From an uncultured Eubacteriales bacterium (lineage in GTDB: Bacteria > Bacillota > Clostridia > TANB77 > CAG-508), in the NCBI GenBank assembly GCA_902492015.1, contig CABUJR010000009.1:44548-108547 (forward strand): a DNA stretch of 64,000 nucleotides, written 5' to 3'. The translations under genes and the position numbers were made by a program. The notes under the pieces were generated by a model. That model worked only from the letters and a program-made list of their open reading frames with translations, was not told where the DNA came from and made no database searches. Positions 34,675-42,685 of this stretch are shown here, piece after piece (position 1 is the stretch's first letter; every line of letters begins with the position of its first letter).

Positions 34675-35670
34675 TTATTTTTCCTCTCCTTCTTTTTCCT
34701 TTTCTTTTCTAACAGATAATTCAATTATTGACTCTAATTTTTTAAGTTCTTCATTTTCTTCTTCAGTCATACCAAATCCTTCCATCTTCTCTCTGATTTG
34801 CTTTACTCTTTCTTCATAACCAGAAACATGTTCTTTAAAATTTTTAACTCTAAGTTCCCTCATAGCTCCAATGGCATTCCCAAATCTTTTCACATTACTC
34901 GAATTTAAACTATCATACTCCAAATTTGGAAAATCTATTTCTCTTTTTCCTCTAGAGTGAACTAACATTCTTATATTTCTTTTTTCTAGTTCAGGTATAA
35001 TTTTATCTAATGCATAGTATCTTTTATCATGTGCTGCAACACTAACTAACCTTGCAACTCCTCCCACTTCTTTCATTTTTATATATCTTTCAAAATCTGA
35101 CAATAAAGATTCTTCTCTTGGTACTGCCATTAAAGTTACCCATAAATCATGTACTTTACTTTCTTCCATCTGATCTAATGCTAGTGTATCTCCTAATGTA
35201 TTTTCTATTATAATACTTTGTTTTTGTTTTATTGATTCTTCTATTAAATCTTTTCTCATTTCTTTTACTACTGGATCTGTAAGTTCAGAAGCACTTTCTG
35301 GAAAATCCATAGCGATTTTATAACTTCCTGGAACGCAAAATCTATAAAAATCTGCATTATTAACTACAGCATCCATTTGATAAAGAGTTCTTAAAACACC
35401 TTTGTACATTGGTAATAAAGCTGATTTTCCAGCGCCAGGTTGTCCACCTGTAATTACTGCTATTGGTTTTCTTTTATCAGAAACTTTGCTTTTTGAAGAC
35501 TTTGTTTCCAATTTAGCTAAAATTGCACAAAATGGTTGATAATATTTTTGAATATAATCTTTCCATTCATCAACTGTTGTAATACTACCTGAAATATCTT
35601 CCATTCTCTTATCTATTGTGTAACTAAAATTATTAGTTTCTGCTTTTTTTACTACTTTACTATTTTCCAT
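34675..35670 (-). CDS. Zeta-toxin family kinase
   Basis: A 331-residue protein with Walker A GGQPGAGKSALLP near residue 75, ADFYRFCVPGSYKI containing the conserved Asp/Arg of the zeta substrate pocket, IIIENTLGD near residue 160 and VHSRGKREIDFP further on. Zeta/PezT toxins phosphorylate UDP-N-acetylglucosamine or similar UDP-sugars and block wall synthesis. A 67-residue gene overlaps its 5' end by 11 bases in the antitoxin position. The start is supported by AAAGGAGG about 12 bases upstream. The C-terminus ends in a Lys/Glu coiled helix. Target in this host is unknown. Confidence 0.85.
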   Translation of the reverse strand: MENSKVVKKAETNNFSYTIDKRMEDISGSITTVDEWKDYIQKYYQPFCAILAKLETKSSKSKVSDKRKPIAVITGGQPGAGKSALLPMYKGVLRTLYQMDAVVNNADFYRFCVPGSYKIAMDFPESASELTDPVVKEMRKDLIEESIKQKQSIIIENTLGDTLALDQMEESKVHDLWVTLMAVPREESLLSDFERYIKMKEVGGVARLVSVAAHDKRYYALDKIIPELEKRNIRMLVHSRGKREIDFPNLEYDSLNSSNVKRFGNAIGAMRELRVKNFKEHVSGYEERVKQIREKMEGFGMTEEENEELKKLESIIELSVRKEKEKEGEEK

Positions 35671-35863
35671 TATTGTGTACTTCCTCCTTTAGCTGTTTTC
35701 CATATTCTGTTATTACTTTATTTATAGTGTCTTCATCTCCAGAATATACTAAATCTCTTTCTTTCAAGAGTTCTTTCATTTTTTGTGCATTAAACATATT
35801 TTTTGAAAATTCCATTGCTAATATTTCTGTTGCAACAGAAATGTCTTTGGTATTGATTTTCAT
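35660..35863 (-). CDS. Putative antitoxin of the zeta-type kinase
   Basis: A 67-residue, entirely helical protein starting MKINTKDISVATEILAMEFS and containing KMKELLKERDLVYSGDEDTI. Its small size, position immediately upstream of and overlapping the zeta-like kinase by 11 bases, and operon coupling are those of an epsilon/PezA-type antitoxin. No recognisable HTH is seen, so it looks like the non-DNA-binding epsilon type rather than PezA. The sequence itself is not one I recognise, so the assignment rests on context. It has an AGGAAG site and a promoter at 35897. Confidence 0.62.
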   Translation of the reverse strand: MKINTKDISVATEILAMEFSKNMFNAQKMKELLKERDLVYSGDEDTINKVITEYGKQLKEEVHNNGK

Positions 35864-35896
35864 AAGCTGTCTTCCTTTCTAAATTTATTTTTATAA

Positions 35897-35925
35897 ATAC
35901 TATCATAGTAAAAAAAACCACTCAA
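35897..35925 (-). promoter_or_regulatory. Probable promoter of the antitoxin-zeta-PHP operon
   Basis: Minus strand TTGAGT (35920-35925), 17 bases, TAGTAT (35897-35902), 34 bases before the antitoxin start. Confidence 0.5.
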
Positions 35926-36075
35926 TAATTTTCACCAGCATTTCATTTTTCTAAACTTTTTTTCATTTTCTAGTCATAAATAATTCAATAAAATTTTACA
36001 TTTTTTATAATTTACTGAACTTTAAAGTCAATTTTTCATAATATATATTATATAAACTAAAAAGGAGGTTTTTTT

Positions 36076-36411
36076 ATGCGTAATTGTAATCGAAGATGTA
36101 ATTGGAATTCAAGTCGTAATTCAAATTATAGAAACAGCATGAATTCTTGCAGATGTCAAAATTTTGGAAATTGCTGTAATTCTGGAATTTATGCTGATAT
36201 ATGTAATAATAACACTACTTCATCTGTCTTTCCTGAAAACTATTTGTATGGTCATGCTTATACACCAAACCAGACAATGACAAATATATTTGTTCCTGAA
36301 ATTGGACTAAATAATGGAACTATTTTTCCTGAATTAGTTAGTCCTTACTCACCAGGGCAATCTATGGACTTTATTAACTATTTAAGAGAAGGAGGTGTTC
36401 ATTGTGAATAA
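36076..36411 (+). CDS. cotJA: Spore coat protein CotJA with a Cys/Asn-rich N-terminal extension
   Basis: A 111-residue protein whose C-terminal half (YGHAYTPNQTMTNIFVPEIG, then FPELVSPYSPGQSMDFINYL) is the CotJA signature. The family is usually about 70-80 residues. Here the first 45 residues are an added segment rich in Asn, Arg and Cys (NCNRRCNWNSSRNSNYRNSM then CRCQNFGNCCNSG) with seven cysteines. CotJA and CotJC interact in the spore coat. AAGGAGG lies 7 bases before the ATG. First gene of a plus-strand operon; mother-cell sigma E control is expected, but I could not confidently place a sigma E promoter. Confidence 0.93.
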   Translation: MRNCNRRCNWNSSRNSNYRNSMNSCRCQNFGNCCNSGIYADICNNNTTSSVFPENYLYGHAYTPNQTMTNIFVPEIGLNNGTIFPELVSPYSPGQSMDFINYLREGGVHCE

Positions 36412-36673
36412 TTGCTCTTGTAATAATATGAATAAAGAAAAAATGCTTCAAGAAATAATGAGTCTAAACTTTGCAGTTAATGATTTGGTTTTATATTTAG
36501 ACACACATCCTTGTGATCAAAGAGCAATTTGTATGCACAATGAATATAGTGAAAAAGTTGTTGCTCTTACTGAAGAATATCAAAGATTATATGGTCCATT
36601 AACTGTTAATTTCACTTCTGATACTTGGGATTGGATTGACGAGCCATGGCCTTGGGAAAGGGGGGCTTATTAA
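36404..36673 (+). CDS. cotJB: Spore coat protein CotJB
   Basis: A protein of about 89 residues: MLQEIMSLNFAVNDLVLYLD, then THPCDQRA, and a C-terminal WDWIDEPWPWE, which is the family hallmark. The GTG at 36404 is preferred, being 9 bases after GGAGG and overlapping the end of cotJA; an internal ATG lies at 36428. The GTG start adds a short NNCSCNNMN segment echoing the Cys/Asn-rich ends of the other two proteins. It is required for CotJC assembly into the coat in Bacillus-like spores. The stop overlaps the cotJC start (TAATG). Confidence 0.93.
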   Translation: MNNCSCNNMNKEKMLQEIMSLNFAVNDLVLYLDTHPCDQRAICMHNEYSEKVVALTEEYQRLYGPLTVNFTSDTWDWIDEPWPWERGAY

Positions 36674-37284
36674 TGTATTATTATGTAAAAAGTTTACAAT
36701 ATCCAATAAATATAAAATGTAGAAATCCAAAACTTGCTAAAAATATAATTTCACAATATGGTGGTCCTGATGGAGAACTTGGAGCTTCTCTTAGATATTT
36801 ATCTCAAAGGTTTGGAATGCCAGATCAAAAATCAAAAGCAATATTAAATGATGTTGGAACTGAAGAATTAGCACATTTAGAAATGGTTGGTACTTTGGTT
36901 CACCAATTAACAGACGGAGCAAGTGCTGAAGAACTAATGCAAGCAGGTATGGGAGACTATTATACAGATCATGGCTGGGGTGTTTATCCTCAAGCTGCTG
37001 CAGGTTATCCATATACAGCTGCAAGTATGGCTGTAAAAGGAGACCCTGTTGCAGATTTAACAGAGGACTTGGCTGCTGAGCAAAAAGCTCGTGCAACTTA
37101 TGAAAAACTTATAGATATTTGTAAAGATGACAAAGACGTTGTTGATGTTTTACGATATTTAAGAGAACGTGAAGTTGTTCATTTTCAAAGATTTGGAGAA
37201 GCATTAAACGACGTTCAAGAAAAATTATATCAAAAAAATAAATTTTATATGAATAATTGTAATGGAAATTATAACTATAGATAA
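36673..37284 (+). CDS. cotJC: Spore coat manganese catalase-like protein CotJC
   Basis: A 203-residue ferritin-like di-manganese catalase relative. The metal-binding helices carry GGPDGELGASLRYLSQ, DVGTEELAHLEMVGTLVHQL, LAAEQKARATYEKL and REREVVHFQRFGEAL, with Glu and His ligands in place. The ATG at 36673 overlaps the cotJB stop by one base, showing translational coupling. The C-terminus ends NNCNGNYNYR, another Asn/Cys-rich tag. In the spore coat it may detoxify peroxide or serve structure. Third gene of the operon; an AT-only hairpin follows. Confidence 0.95.
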   Translation: MYYYVKSLQYPINIKCRNPKLAKNIISQYGGPDGELGASLRYLSQRFGMPDQKSKAILNDVGTEELAHLEMVGTLVHQLTDGASAEELMQAGMGDYYTDHGWGVYPQAAAGYPYTAASMAVKGDPVADLTEDLAAEQKARATYEKLIDICKDDKDVVDVLRYLREREVVHFQRFGEALNDVQEKLYQKNKFYMNNCNGNYNYR

Positions 37285-37314
37285 AATTTAAATAATAAAA
37301 TATTTAAATTTTAT
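37281..37314 (+). terminator. Weak AT-only hairpin after cotJC
   Basis: ATAAAATTTAAAT pairs perfectly with ATTTAAATTTTAT, but no T-run follows, so termination is uncertain. Confidence 0.4.
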
Positions 37315-37347
37315 ATTAATTAAATAAGGTATAAATTTTATTTTTAT

Positions 37348-37407
37348 AAATACACCTTGCAATCAGTATGATTATAATCTATAACATGCTCTTGTCTAGG
37401 TGTATTT
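37348..37407 (+). other. Structured leader element upstream of the glycosyltransferase
   Basis: AAATACACCT and AGGTGTATTT form a perfect 10-bp stem around 40 bases, which hold a smaller palindrome GATTATAATC. It lies 86 bases before the glycosyltransferase start. I could not match it to a known riboswitch. Confidence 0.45.
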
Positions 37408-37492
37408 CAAATATTTTTCTAATTTATTTTTAAAAATTATTGCCTAAAAAAATAATACATTATATAATTTATTTGATTTGGAGAAATGTTAT

Positions 37493-39229
37493 ATGAAAAA
37501 AAGAAACAGTAATAAATTAAATAATAAATTTAATTCTAAAACTTCTGATATTACCTCAAATACTAATGTTAATAGTATTAGTATCATTAGCGATAAAAAT
37601 ACCGATAACCTTACTAATAACAAGTTACAGAAATTGACAAATTTTTTTCTTAAACACGGCACGCTAATAATTTCTATAATCGTTGGTCTTATTGGTCTTT
37701 TATCAATTTTTATAACTGCATATTTTAATTCTACTTTTTATCATCCTGAGGAAAAGACTTCTTTTAAGTTTAGTTTTGGAATTATAGAAATTGTTTTAAC
37801 TATTTTTGTGACAATATTAATTTTAATAATAAACAGGAAAATACTAAAAAAAATACCTTCTACTCTTATTTTAATTCCTATTAGTATAGTATCTCTTATA
37901 TTATACTTTTACTGGGTAAATGCACTAAAATTAAATCCTGAAACTGATCAAAAGTTAATTCATGAAATGGCTCTTACCCTTTTAAGTGGAAATATTGGAA
38001 ATTATAATGATATTTCTCAATACCTATTTTTATATCCATATCAATTTGCATTAACTTTTGTTATTTCTTTGATTTACAAAATATTTGGAGAAAACTTTTT
38101 ATATGTGCAATACCTAAACTGTATATGTTCTTTTATTAATATGTTTTTGATTTTTTATATTTCAAAAATAATTTTTAAAAAAGAGAATATTCAAAAAATT
38201 TTAGCTTTATTAATTGGTGGATTTTCTCTTTACTGGATGTTTTTTAATGTTCATTTTTATGGGAACATTATTGGATTAACATTAGCCCTTACATCAATTT
38301 TATTTACACTTTTATATCTAGATAAAAGAAGCTTTTACTTTTTAATCCCTGCTGGAATTTTTTCTTGTTTAGCAATATTAATAAAGACTAATTATTTTAT
38401 ATTTTTGTGTGCAATTATTTTAATTTTACTTTTAGATATAATAAAAAAATGGAACTATAAATTTTTATTAATCTTTCCAATTTTTATATTTTCCTTTTTT
38501 ATAATAAATTTTGGATATAAACAAATTGTAAAATACTATAATATTAATGATTCTTCTGGTGTTCCTATGATTAATTATATTTATATGGGAATGGCTCCAC
38601 AAACTAGTCTATCTCCTGGTTGGTATACTGGAGATAATGTCAAAATTTATACAGATAGCAATTTTAACAAAGAAAAAAATAATGAAATAGTTTCAGAATT
38701 AATCTCTAATAGATTAAATTATTTTATAAAAAATCCAAAAGAATTTCTTACTTATTACGCTCAAAAAATTGGATCAACTTGGCTTAATCCTACTTTTCAA
38801 ACTATATGGTGTTCTCTTCCTGGAACACGTTATAGATGGTATCCAGAATATGCTCATTATTTAGGATACCATGAAAAAGTATTAAGTATGGTTGGAGGAA
38901 ATTTATATAAAATAGAAGAAAATTACTGTAATATATATCAAATATTAATATTTATTTTTGCAAGTTTAGGAATATTTAAAATAAAATCAAATACTGATAA
39001 TTTAAAACTATATTTAATACCAATAACTTTTTTAGGTGGATTTTTGTTTCATATATTATGGGAAACTAAAGCAATTTATGTTGTTCAATATTATTTTATC
39101 TTGCTACCTTATTCCGCTTTTGGCATAGATTATTTATACGAAAAATTATTTAAAACGAAAATTAAAAAATCTAAACAGCCTTTAAAAAACGATAATAATA
39201 ATAACGATACTACTGCTGACAATACATAG
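37493..39229 (+). CDS. Multi-membrane glycosyltransferase (GT-C, PMT/ArnT-like)
   Basis: A 578-residue protein with about 12 membrane segments from residue 55 to 550. An Asn/Ser-rich soluble N-terminus (SNTNVNSISIISDKNTDN) precedes the first helix. A first extracytoplasmic loop contains the acidic NPETDQKLIHEMA, in the place of the catalytic acidic residues of PMT-type enzymes. A long extracytoplasmic loop with YMGMAPQTSLSPGWYTGDN and YRWYPEYAHYLGYHEK comes near the C-terminal third. It likely moves a sugar from polyprenyl-phosphate to a wall or surface acceptor. The ATG at 37493 lies 9 bases after GGAG. It ends in an Asn/Asp-rich tail. Acceptor unknown. Confidence 0.72.
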   Translation: MKKRNSNKLNNKFNSKTSDITSNTNVNSISIISDKNTDNLTNNKLQKLTNFFLKHGTLIISIIVGLIGLLSIFITAYFNSTFYHPEEKTSFKFSFGIIEIVLTIFVTILILIINRKILKKIPSTLILIPISIVSLILYFYWVNALKLNPETDQKLIHEMALTLLSGNIGNYNDISQYLFLYPYQFALTFVISLIYKIFGENFLYVQYLNCICSFINMFLIFYISKIIFKKENIQKILALLIGGFSLYWMFFNVHFYGNIIGLTLALTSILFTLLYLDKRSFYFLIPAGIFSCLAILIKTNYFIFLCAIILILLLDIIKKWNYKFLLIFPIFIFSFFIINFGYKQIVKYYNINDSSGVPMINYIYMGMAPQTSLSPGWYTGDNVKIYTDSNFNKEKNNEIVSELISNRLNYFIKNPKEFLTYYAQKIGSTWLNPTFQTIWCSLPGTRYRWYPEYAHYLGYHEKVLSMVGGNLYKIEENYCNIYQILIFIFASLGIFKIKSNTDNLKLYLIPITFLGGFLFHILWETKAIYVVQYYFILLPYSAFGIDYLYEKLFKTKIKKSKQPLKNDNNNNDTTADNT

Positions 39230-39263
39230 CTTTTTATAAAGTTTATAAAAAATCATTTTGCAT

Positions 39264-39310
39264 AAAAAGCATGAAACTGTACTTCATTTTTTATAGTTTC
39301 ATGCTTTTTT
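39264..39310. terminator. Bidirectional terminator between convergent genes
   Basis: AAAAAGCATGAAACT pairs perfectly with AGTTTCATGCTTTTT over 15 bp with T-runs in both directions. It separates the plus-strand glycosyltransferase and the minus-strand surface peptidase. Confidence 0.9.
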
Positions 39311-39384
39311 ATATAATATGAAAATTCTCTTAACTTTCTATTTGTTATTATATTATACTCTATTTTTTATCTTTTCTATCAAAA

Positions 39385-41160
39385 CTATTCTACAATTATA
39401 GCTTGTGAAAATAAAGTTTTCCAGTTACTAATAAATTTACTTCTACTTTGTTTTACATTTTTTCCAGCTGATGGATCATTTAGATAAACATAATTTTCAT
39501 CAAATCCTACCAAAACTGCACAATGTTCGCCAACTAATTCTTGAAAACTTCCACTACCATCTTCATAATTCCACACAACTCCTTTAGTCAAGTTACCTCC
39601 ATTTTTTACACACCAAACTACTACAGGATTACCTTTACTTACTTGATTAAATAATTCATTTTCTGAAGATCCAGATATATTCTTCACTCTAGAACCAGCA
39701 TATACTTGCATTGCTTCAGCTATTGGTTTTGCAAAAACTCCATAAGAACCTTTGCTTAATCCCCTGCTTGGATGTCCAACAAACTCTTCAAAAGGATTTG
39801 CACCATACCATAATCCATCTTGACCTTTGTATTTCTTGCTCCCATTTTTTGTATTATCAATAATATTTTGTACAGAAACATCATATCCTTTATATTTTAG
39901 TAACATAGCTGCAGAAACAGCTTCACATCCTGTTGGATATCCCAAAGAAATTTGATTTAAATATGGCACATTTTTTATATGATAACTTGTAATAATATTA
40001 TCACTAGATATTTCAAATGTATCATCAGTATTTAATGGTTTTTCATCCAAATAATAATTTGATTTTATTAGTGTATATCCAACTATTCCATCTGAATTTC
40101 TAACTTTTTTCCAACCATTTTTACTGTCTTGAAGAAATTCTATTTCTTCATATCTTTTTGTAGTTGCTAAAATTTCATAGTCTGTACTTCCTCCAGTTCT
40201 TATATTGTAATTACCATTAGCAAACTTTTTAACATTATCTGGAGCTGTTTTTTCTACTCTTATATTACAAATTGCCTTTTTTTCTCCCTCATCTGTACTA
40301 GCTGTTATTGTGGCAGATCCTTCTCCTACTGCTTTTATTTTTCTATTTTTAATGGTTACAACACCATTATCTGAACTTTCCCAATTAACATCTGTAAAAG
40401 TTGCCTCAAGTGGTGTAATTTTTGAATTTATAATATATTCTTGTCCTTTTCCTAGTGTAACTTCTGTATCATCTAATTGAATTTTATCTACTGGTATTTT
40501 AGTTACCTCAATATCAAATGTTTTTAAAACATTTTCTTTATAATCTTTTATTTGTATAGTACTTTTTCCTATAGCATTTGCAATTATATTTCCATCTGTA
40601 TCTATATTCAATATATTAATATCACTTGACTCATATTGTAATTCTTGATAAGTCGCATTTTCAGGCAAGACCTTTATATTTAATTTATGAACATTACCAA
40701 GTTCAATAGTTTCTACTAAATTTTGAATTTCAACTTCTTTTATATTTATTAAACACTCTATCTCAATTTTATTACTTTTCAATTTTTCATTTTCTGCATA
40801 AATTATAGTTTTACCTATTGACTTTCCTATTAATTTGCCTTCTTTTATTTCAGCTACTTCTGTATTCGAACTTTTCCAAACTAAGTCGTTTTCATCAGAG
40901 ATTCTACTTTTGTTTTCAGGAAAGAATTTTACATTAATATCTAGATTTTCACCAATTTCAATCTCTGATTTTTCAACAGAAATTTCGATTTGCTCTACTC
41001 TATTCTGTTTAATTAATTTGTTTAAATTTGGTATAATGAAGCATTTTAAAGAAACCAAAATAGTGCAAATAATAAGAATAAATAAAATTACTTTTTTTAT
41101 ATTTAATTTTCTATGATCTTTTATCATGTTTTTTTTACCTATTGCCACATTTACCTCCAT
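39385..41160 (-). CDS. Membrane-anchored protein with Ig-like (BIG2) repeats, SH3-like and C39-type peptidase domains
   Basis: A 591-residue protein. A hydrophobic anchor is at about residues 23-45 (KVILFILIICTILVSLKCFI), then three bacterial Ig-like BIG2 repeats (VEQIEISVEKSEIEIGEN-type openings near residues 57, 140 and 222), an SH3-like segment (NIRTGGSTDYEILATTKRYE), and a C-terminal cysteine-peptidase-like domain: VPYLNQISLGYPTGCEAVSA containing the catalytic Cys, GEHCAVLVGFDENYVYLNDPS supplying the His and Asn/Asp (both in pieces). It resembles Peptidase_C39_2 proteins, which may cleave bacteriocin or surface peptides. It is a single gene with its own terminator. Confidence 0.85.
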   Translation of the reverse strand: MEVNVAIGKKNMIKDHRKLNIKKVILFILIICTILVSLKCFIIPNLNKLIKQNRVEQIEISVEKSEIEIGENLDINVKFFPENKSRISDENDLVWKSSNTEVAEIKEGKLIGKSIGKTIIYAENEKLKSNKIEIECLINIKEVEIQNLVETIELGNVHKLNIKVLPENATYQELQYESSDINILNIDTDGNIIANAIGKSTIQIKDYKENVLKTFDIEVTKIPVDKIQLDDTEVTLGKGQEYIINSKITPLEATFTDVNWESSDNGVVTIKNRKIKAVGEGSATITASTDEGEKKAICNIRVEKTAPDNVKKFANGNYNIRTGGSTDYEILATTKRYEEIEFLQDSKNGWKKVRNSDGIVGYTLIKSNYYLDEKPLNTDDTFEISSDNIITSYHIKNVPYLNQISLGYPTGCEAVSAAMLLKYKGYDVSVQNIIDNTKNGSKKYKGQDGLWYGANPFEEFVGHPSRGLSKGSYGVFAKPIAEAMQVYAGSRVKNISGSSENELFNQVSKGNPVVVWCVKNGGNLTKGVVWNYEDGSGSFQELVGEHCAVLVGFDENYVYLNDPSAGKNVKQSRSKFISNWKTLFSQAIIVE

Positions 41161-41276
41161 AATTAAAGTAAATTTATTATTAAAATCTTATATATATATT
41201 GTCATAAAATTGCAAAAAGTTACAACTCAATTATTTTTATACTATTTATATTAATAATTATATATAAACTTAAAAA

Positions 41277-41315
41277 AAGAAACAAGCAGTCTCAAAATAT
41301 CTTTTGAAACTGCTT
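41277..41315 (-). terminator. Terminator of the gene at 41351
   Basis: On the minus strand AAGCAGTTTCAAAA pairs with TTTTGAGACTGCTT (14 bp, one G-U) around GATA, followed by GTTTCTTTTTTT. Confidence 0.9.
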
Positions 41316-41350
41316 ATTATGTTTTACACCAATTCGGCACTCTGCTACTT

Positions 41351-41776
41351 TTACTTCATTATGATCTTGACAGCCACAGTCTTGTTTGCCCATGGCTTAT
41401 GTGCTTCACCTTCTAAACAGATTTCCCCCTTATATGGTTCCTCTGCCGCAACATAGAGTTCTTCCGTTCCCGCCGGATGGTCGTGAAGTGGGATTTCTCC
41501 ATTCGTAGTATCAAGATATTCAATATTTACTTTGTAATTGTACTCATGAATATCAATACTGTCAAAATAGTGGAGAACCCCAGGATCGTCTCCCGGTTTG
41601 GGTTCAAGGTCTTTTTCATCGAATTCAACCTGCATTTCAATATCTGGTGAAAAAACCATGATTTCACCTCTTGTGAATTCGACTACTTTCCGTTTAAAGT
41701 CAGCCCTATAAGAGCCAAACTCTGGAAAGAAGATTACTACGTTTTTAGGATCTTTCACAAATACCTTAAAAATCAT
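41351..41776 (-). CDS. Unknown protein, compositionally foreign single gene
   Basis: A 141-residue, acidic, beta-rich protein that I do not recognise. Notable stretches are FFPEFGSYRADFKRK, DPGVLHYFDSIDIHEYNYK and IPLHDHPAGTEELYVAAEEP, the last with two histidines and a Glu in a cupin-like spacing. No membrane segment or signal peptide. Codon use is visibly richer in G and C than in neighbours, as is also true of the gene at 8610. It has an AGGAGG site, a strong terminator and no co-oriented partner close by. Horizontal acquisition is likely; function is unknown. Confidence 0.8.
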   Translation of the reverse strand: MIFKVFVKDPKNVVIFFPEFGSYRADFKRKVVEFTRGEIMVFSPDIEMQVEFDEKDLEPKPGDDPGVLHYFDSIDIHEYNYKVNIEYLDTTNGEIPLHDHPAGTEELYVAAEEPYKGEICLEGEAHKPWANKTVAVKIIMK

Positions 41777-41939
41777 ATCTTGCCCTCCTGTTTCTTATTA
41801 AGGTTAGTAGCTTCTAAGCTTTTCGCTTATATCTATTATAGCATAATTTTTTTATTAAATAAAGTATAGGATTTTTTCAAAAATATAGTAGCTAATAAAG
41901 CATCTTATATTTAAATCACTTTACTAACTACTTTACATT

Positions 41940-42566
41940 CTATCTTATAAAACTTGTTTTTTGTGTAACATTATTAGGATGGTTAATATTATTTTTCTTT
42001 CCAGCTTCAATACAATTTAAAAGCCATGCCATATTTTTTCCTAAATTATACATAGTTTGCATTCCTTCTAAATCTTGCACAGTTTCTTCTGGATTGTTAC
42101 CATGAATATTGTTCCAATAAGTTGAAGATACTATTGGCATTTGGCTTATTGTAAAATATTTGTTTAAAACATCAAAAGATGCTGTTGTTCCACCTCTTCT
42201 CGCACTTGCAATACTTGCGCCTGGTTTAAATTCAAAATTCTTTTTGCCTGCATAAAAAACTCTATCTAATACAGATAGTATTCTTCCTGTTGGATGTGCA
42301 TAATATACTGGTGTTCCAAAAATAAACCCATCACTTGTTTTAGCTTTTTCTATAATTTCATTTGCTATATCATCAAATACACATTTTCCTTGATGCCCTT
42401 CTTTAAAACAAGTTTTACAACCAATACAATCTGCGGTTGCTTTATTTCCTAAATGAATTATCTCTGTTTCAATATTTTCTTCATTTAAACTTTCAGCAAC
42501 CTTGCTTAATGCAGTATATGTACAACTCTTTTCATTTGGACTACCATTAATCAATAAAACTTTCAT
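41940..42566 (-). CDS. Flavodoxin-fold NAD(P)H-dependent oxidoreductase
   Basis: A 208-residue flavoprotein. LLINGSPNEKSCTYTAL is the FMN phosphate-binding loop, FGTPVYYAHPTGRILSVLDR the flavin ring region, and ADCIGCKTCFKEG a Cys pair (C-x2-C-x2-C) near residue 48, as in the iron-sulfur flavoprotein and related NADPH:FMN reductases. ARRGGTTASFDVLNKYF follows. It likely transfers electrons in anaerobic redox metabolism. It follows the butanol dehydrogenase gene, with that gene's terminator between them, so it is transcribed separately. Confidence 0.86.
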   Translation of the reverse strand: MKVLLINGSPNEKSCTYTALSKVAESLNEENIETEIIHLGNKATADCIGCKTCFKEGHQGKCVFDDIANEIIEKAKTSDGFIFGTPVYYAHPTGRILSVLDRVFYAGKKNFEFKPGASIASARRGGTTASFDVLNKYFTISQMPIVSSTYWNNIHGNNPEETVQDLEGMQTMYNLGKNMAWLLNCIEAGKKNNINHPNNVTQKTSFIR

Positions 42567-42649
42567 ATCAAACCTCCACTTTTTATATTTTATTAATTTT
42601 TTTTATTTTTATGTAAAAATTAAATCATAATATAAAATTTTTATAGAAA

Positions 42650-42676
42650 AATGAAAAAAGAGATTCCTCTCTTTTT
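42650..42676 (-). terminator. Terminator of the butanol dehydrogenase gene
   Basis: On the minus strand AAAAAGAGA pairs with TCTCTTTTT around a 4-base loop, followed by TCATTTTT, directly after the stop codon at 42686. Confidence 0.85.
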
Positions 42677-42685
42677 CCATAAAAA

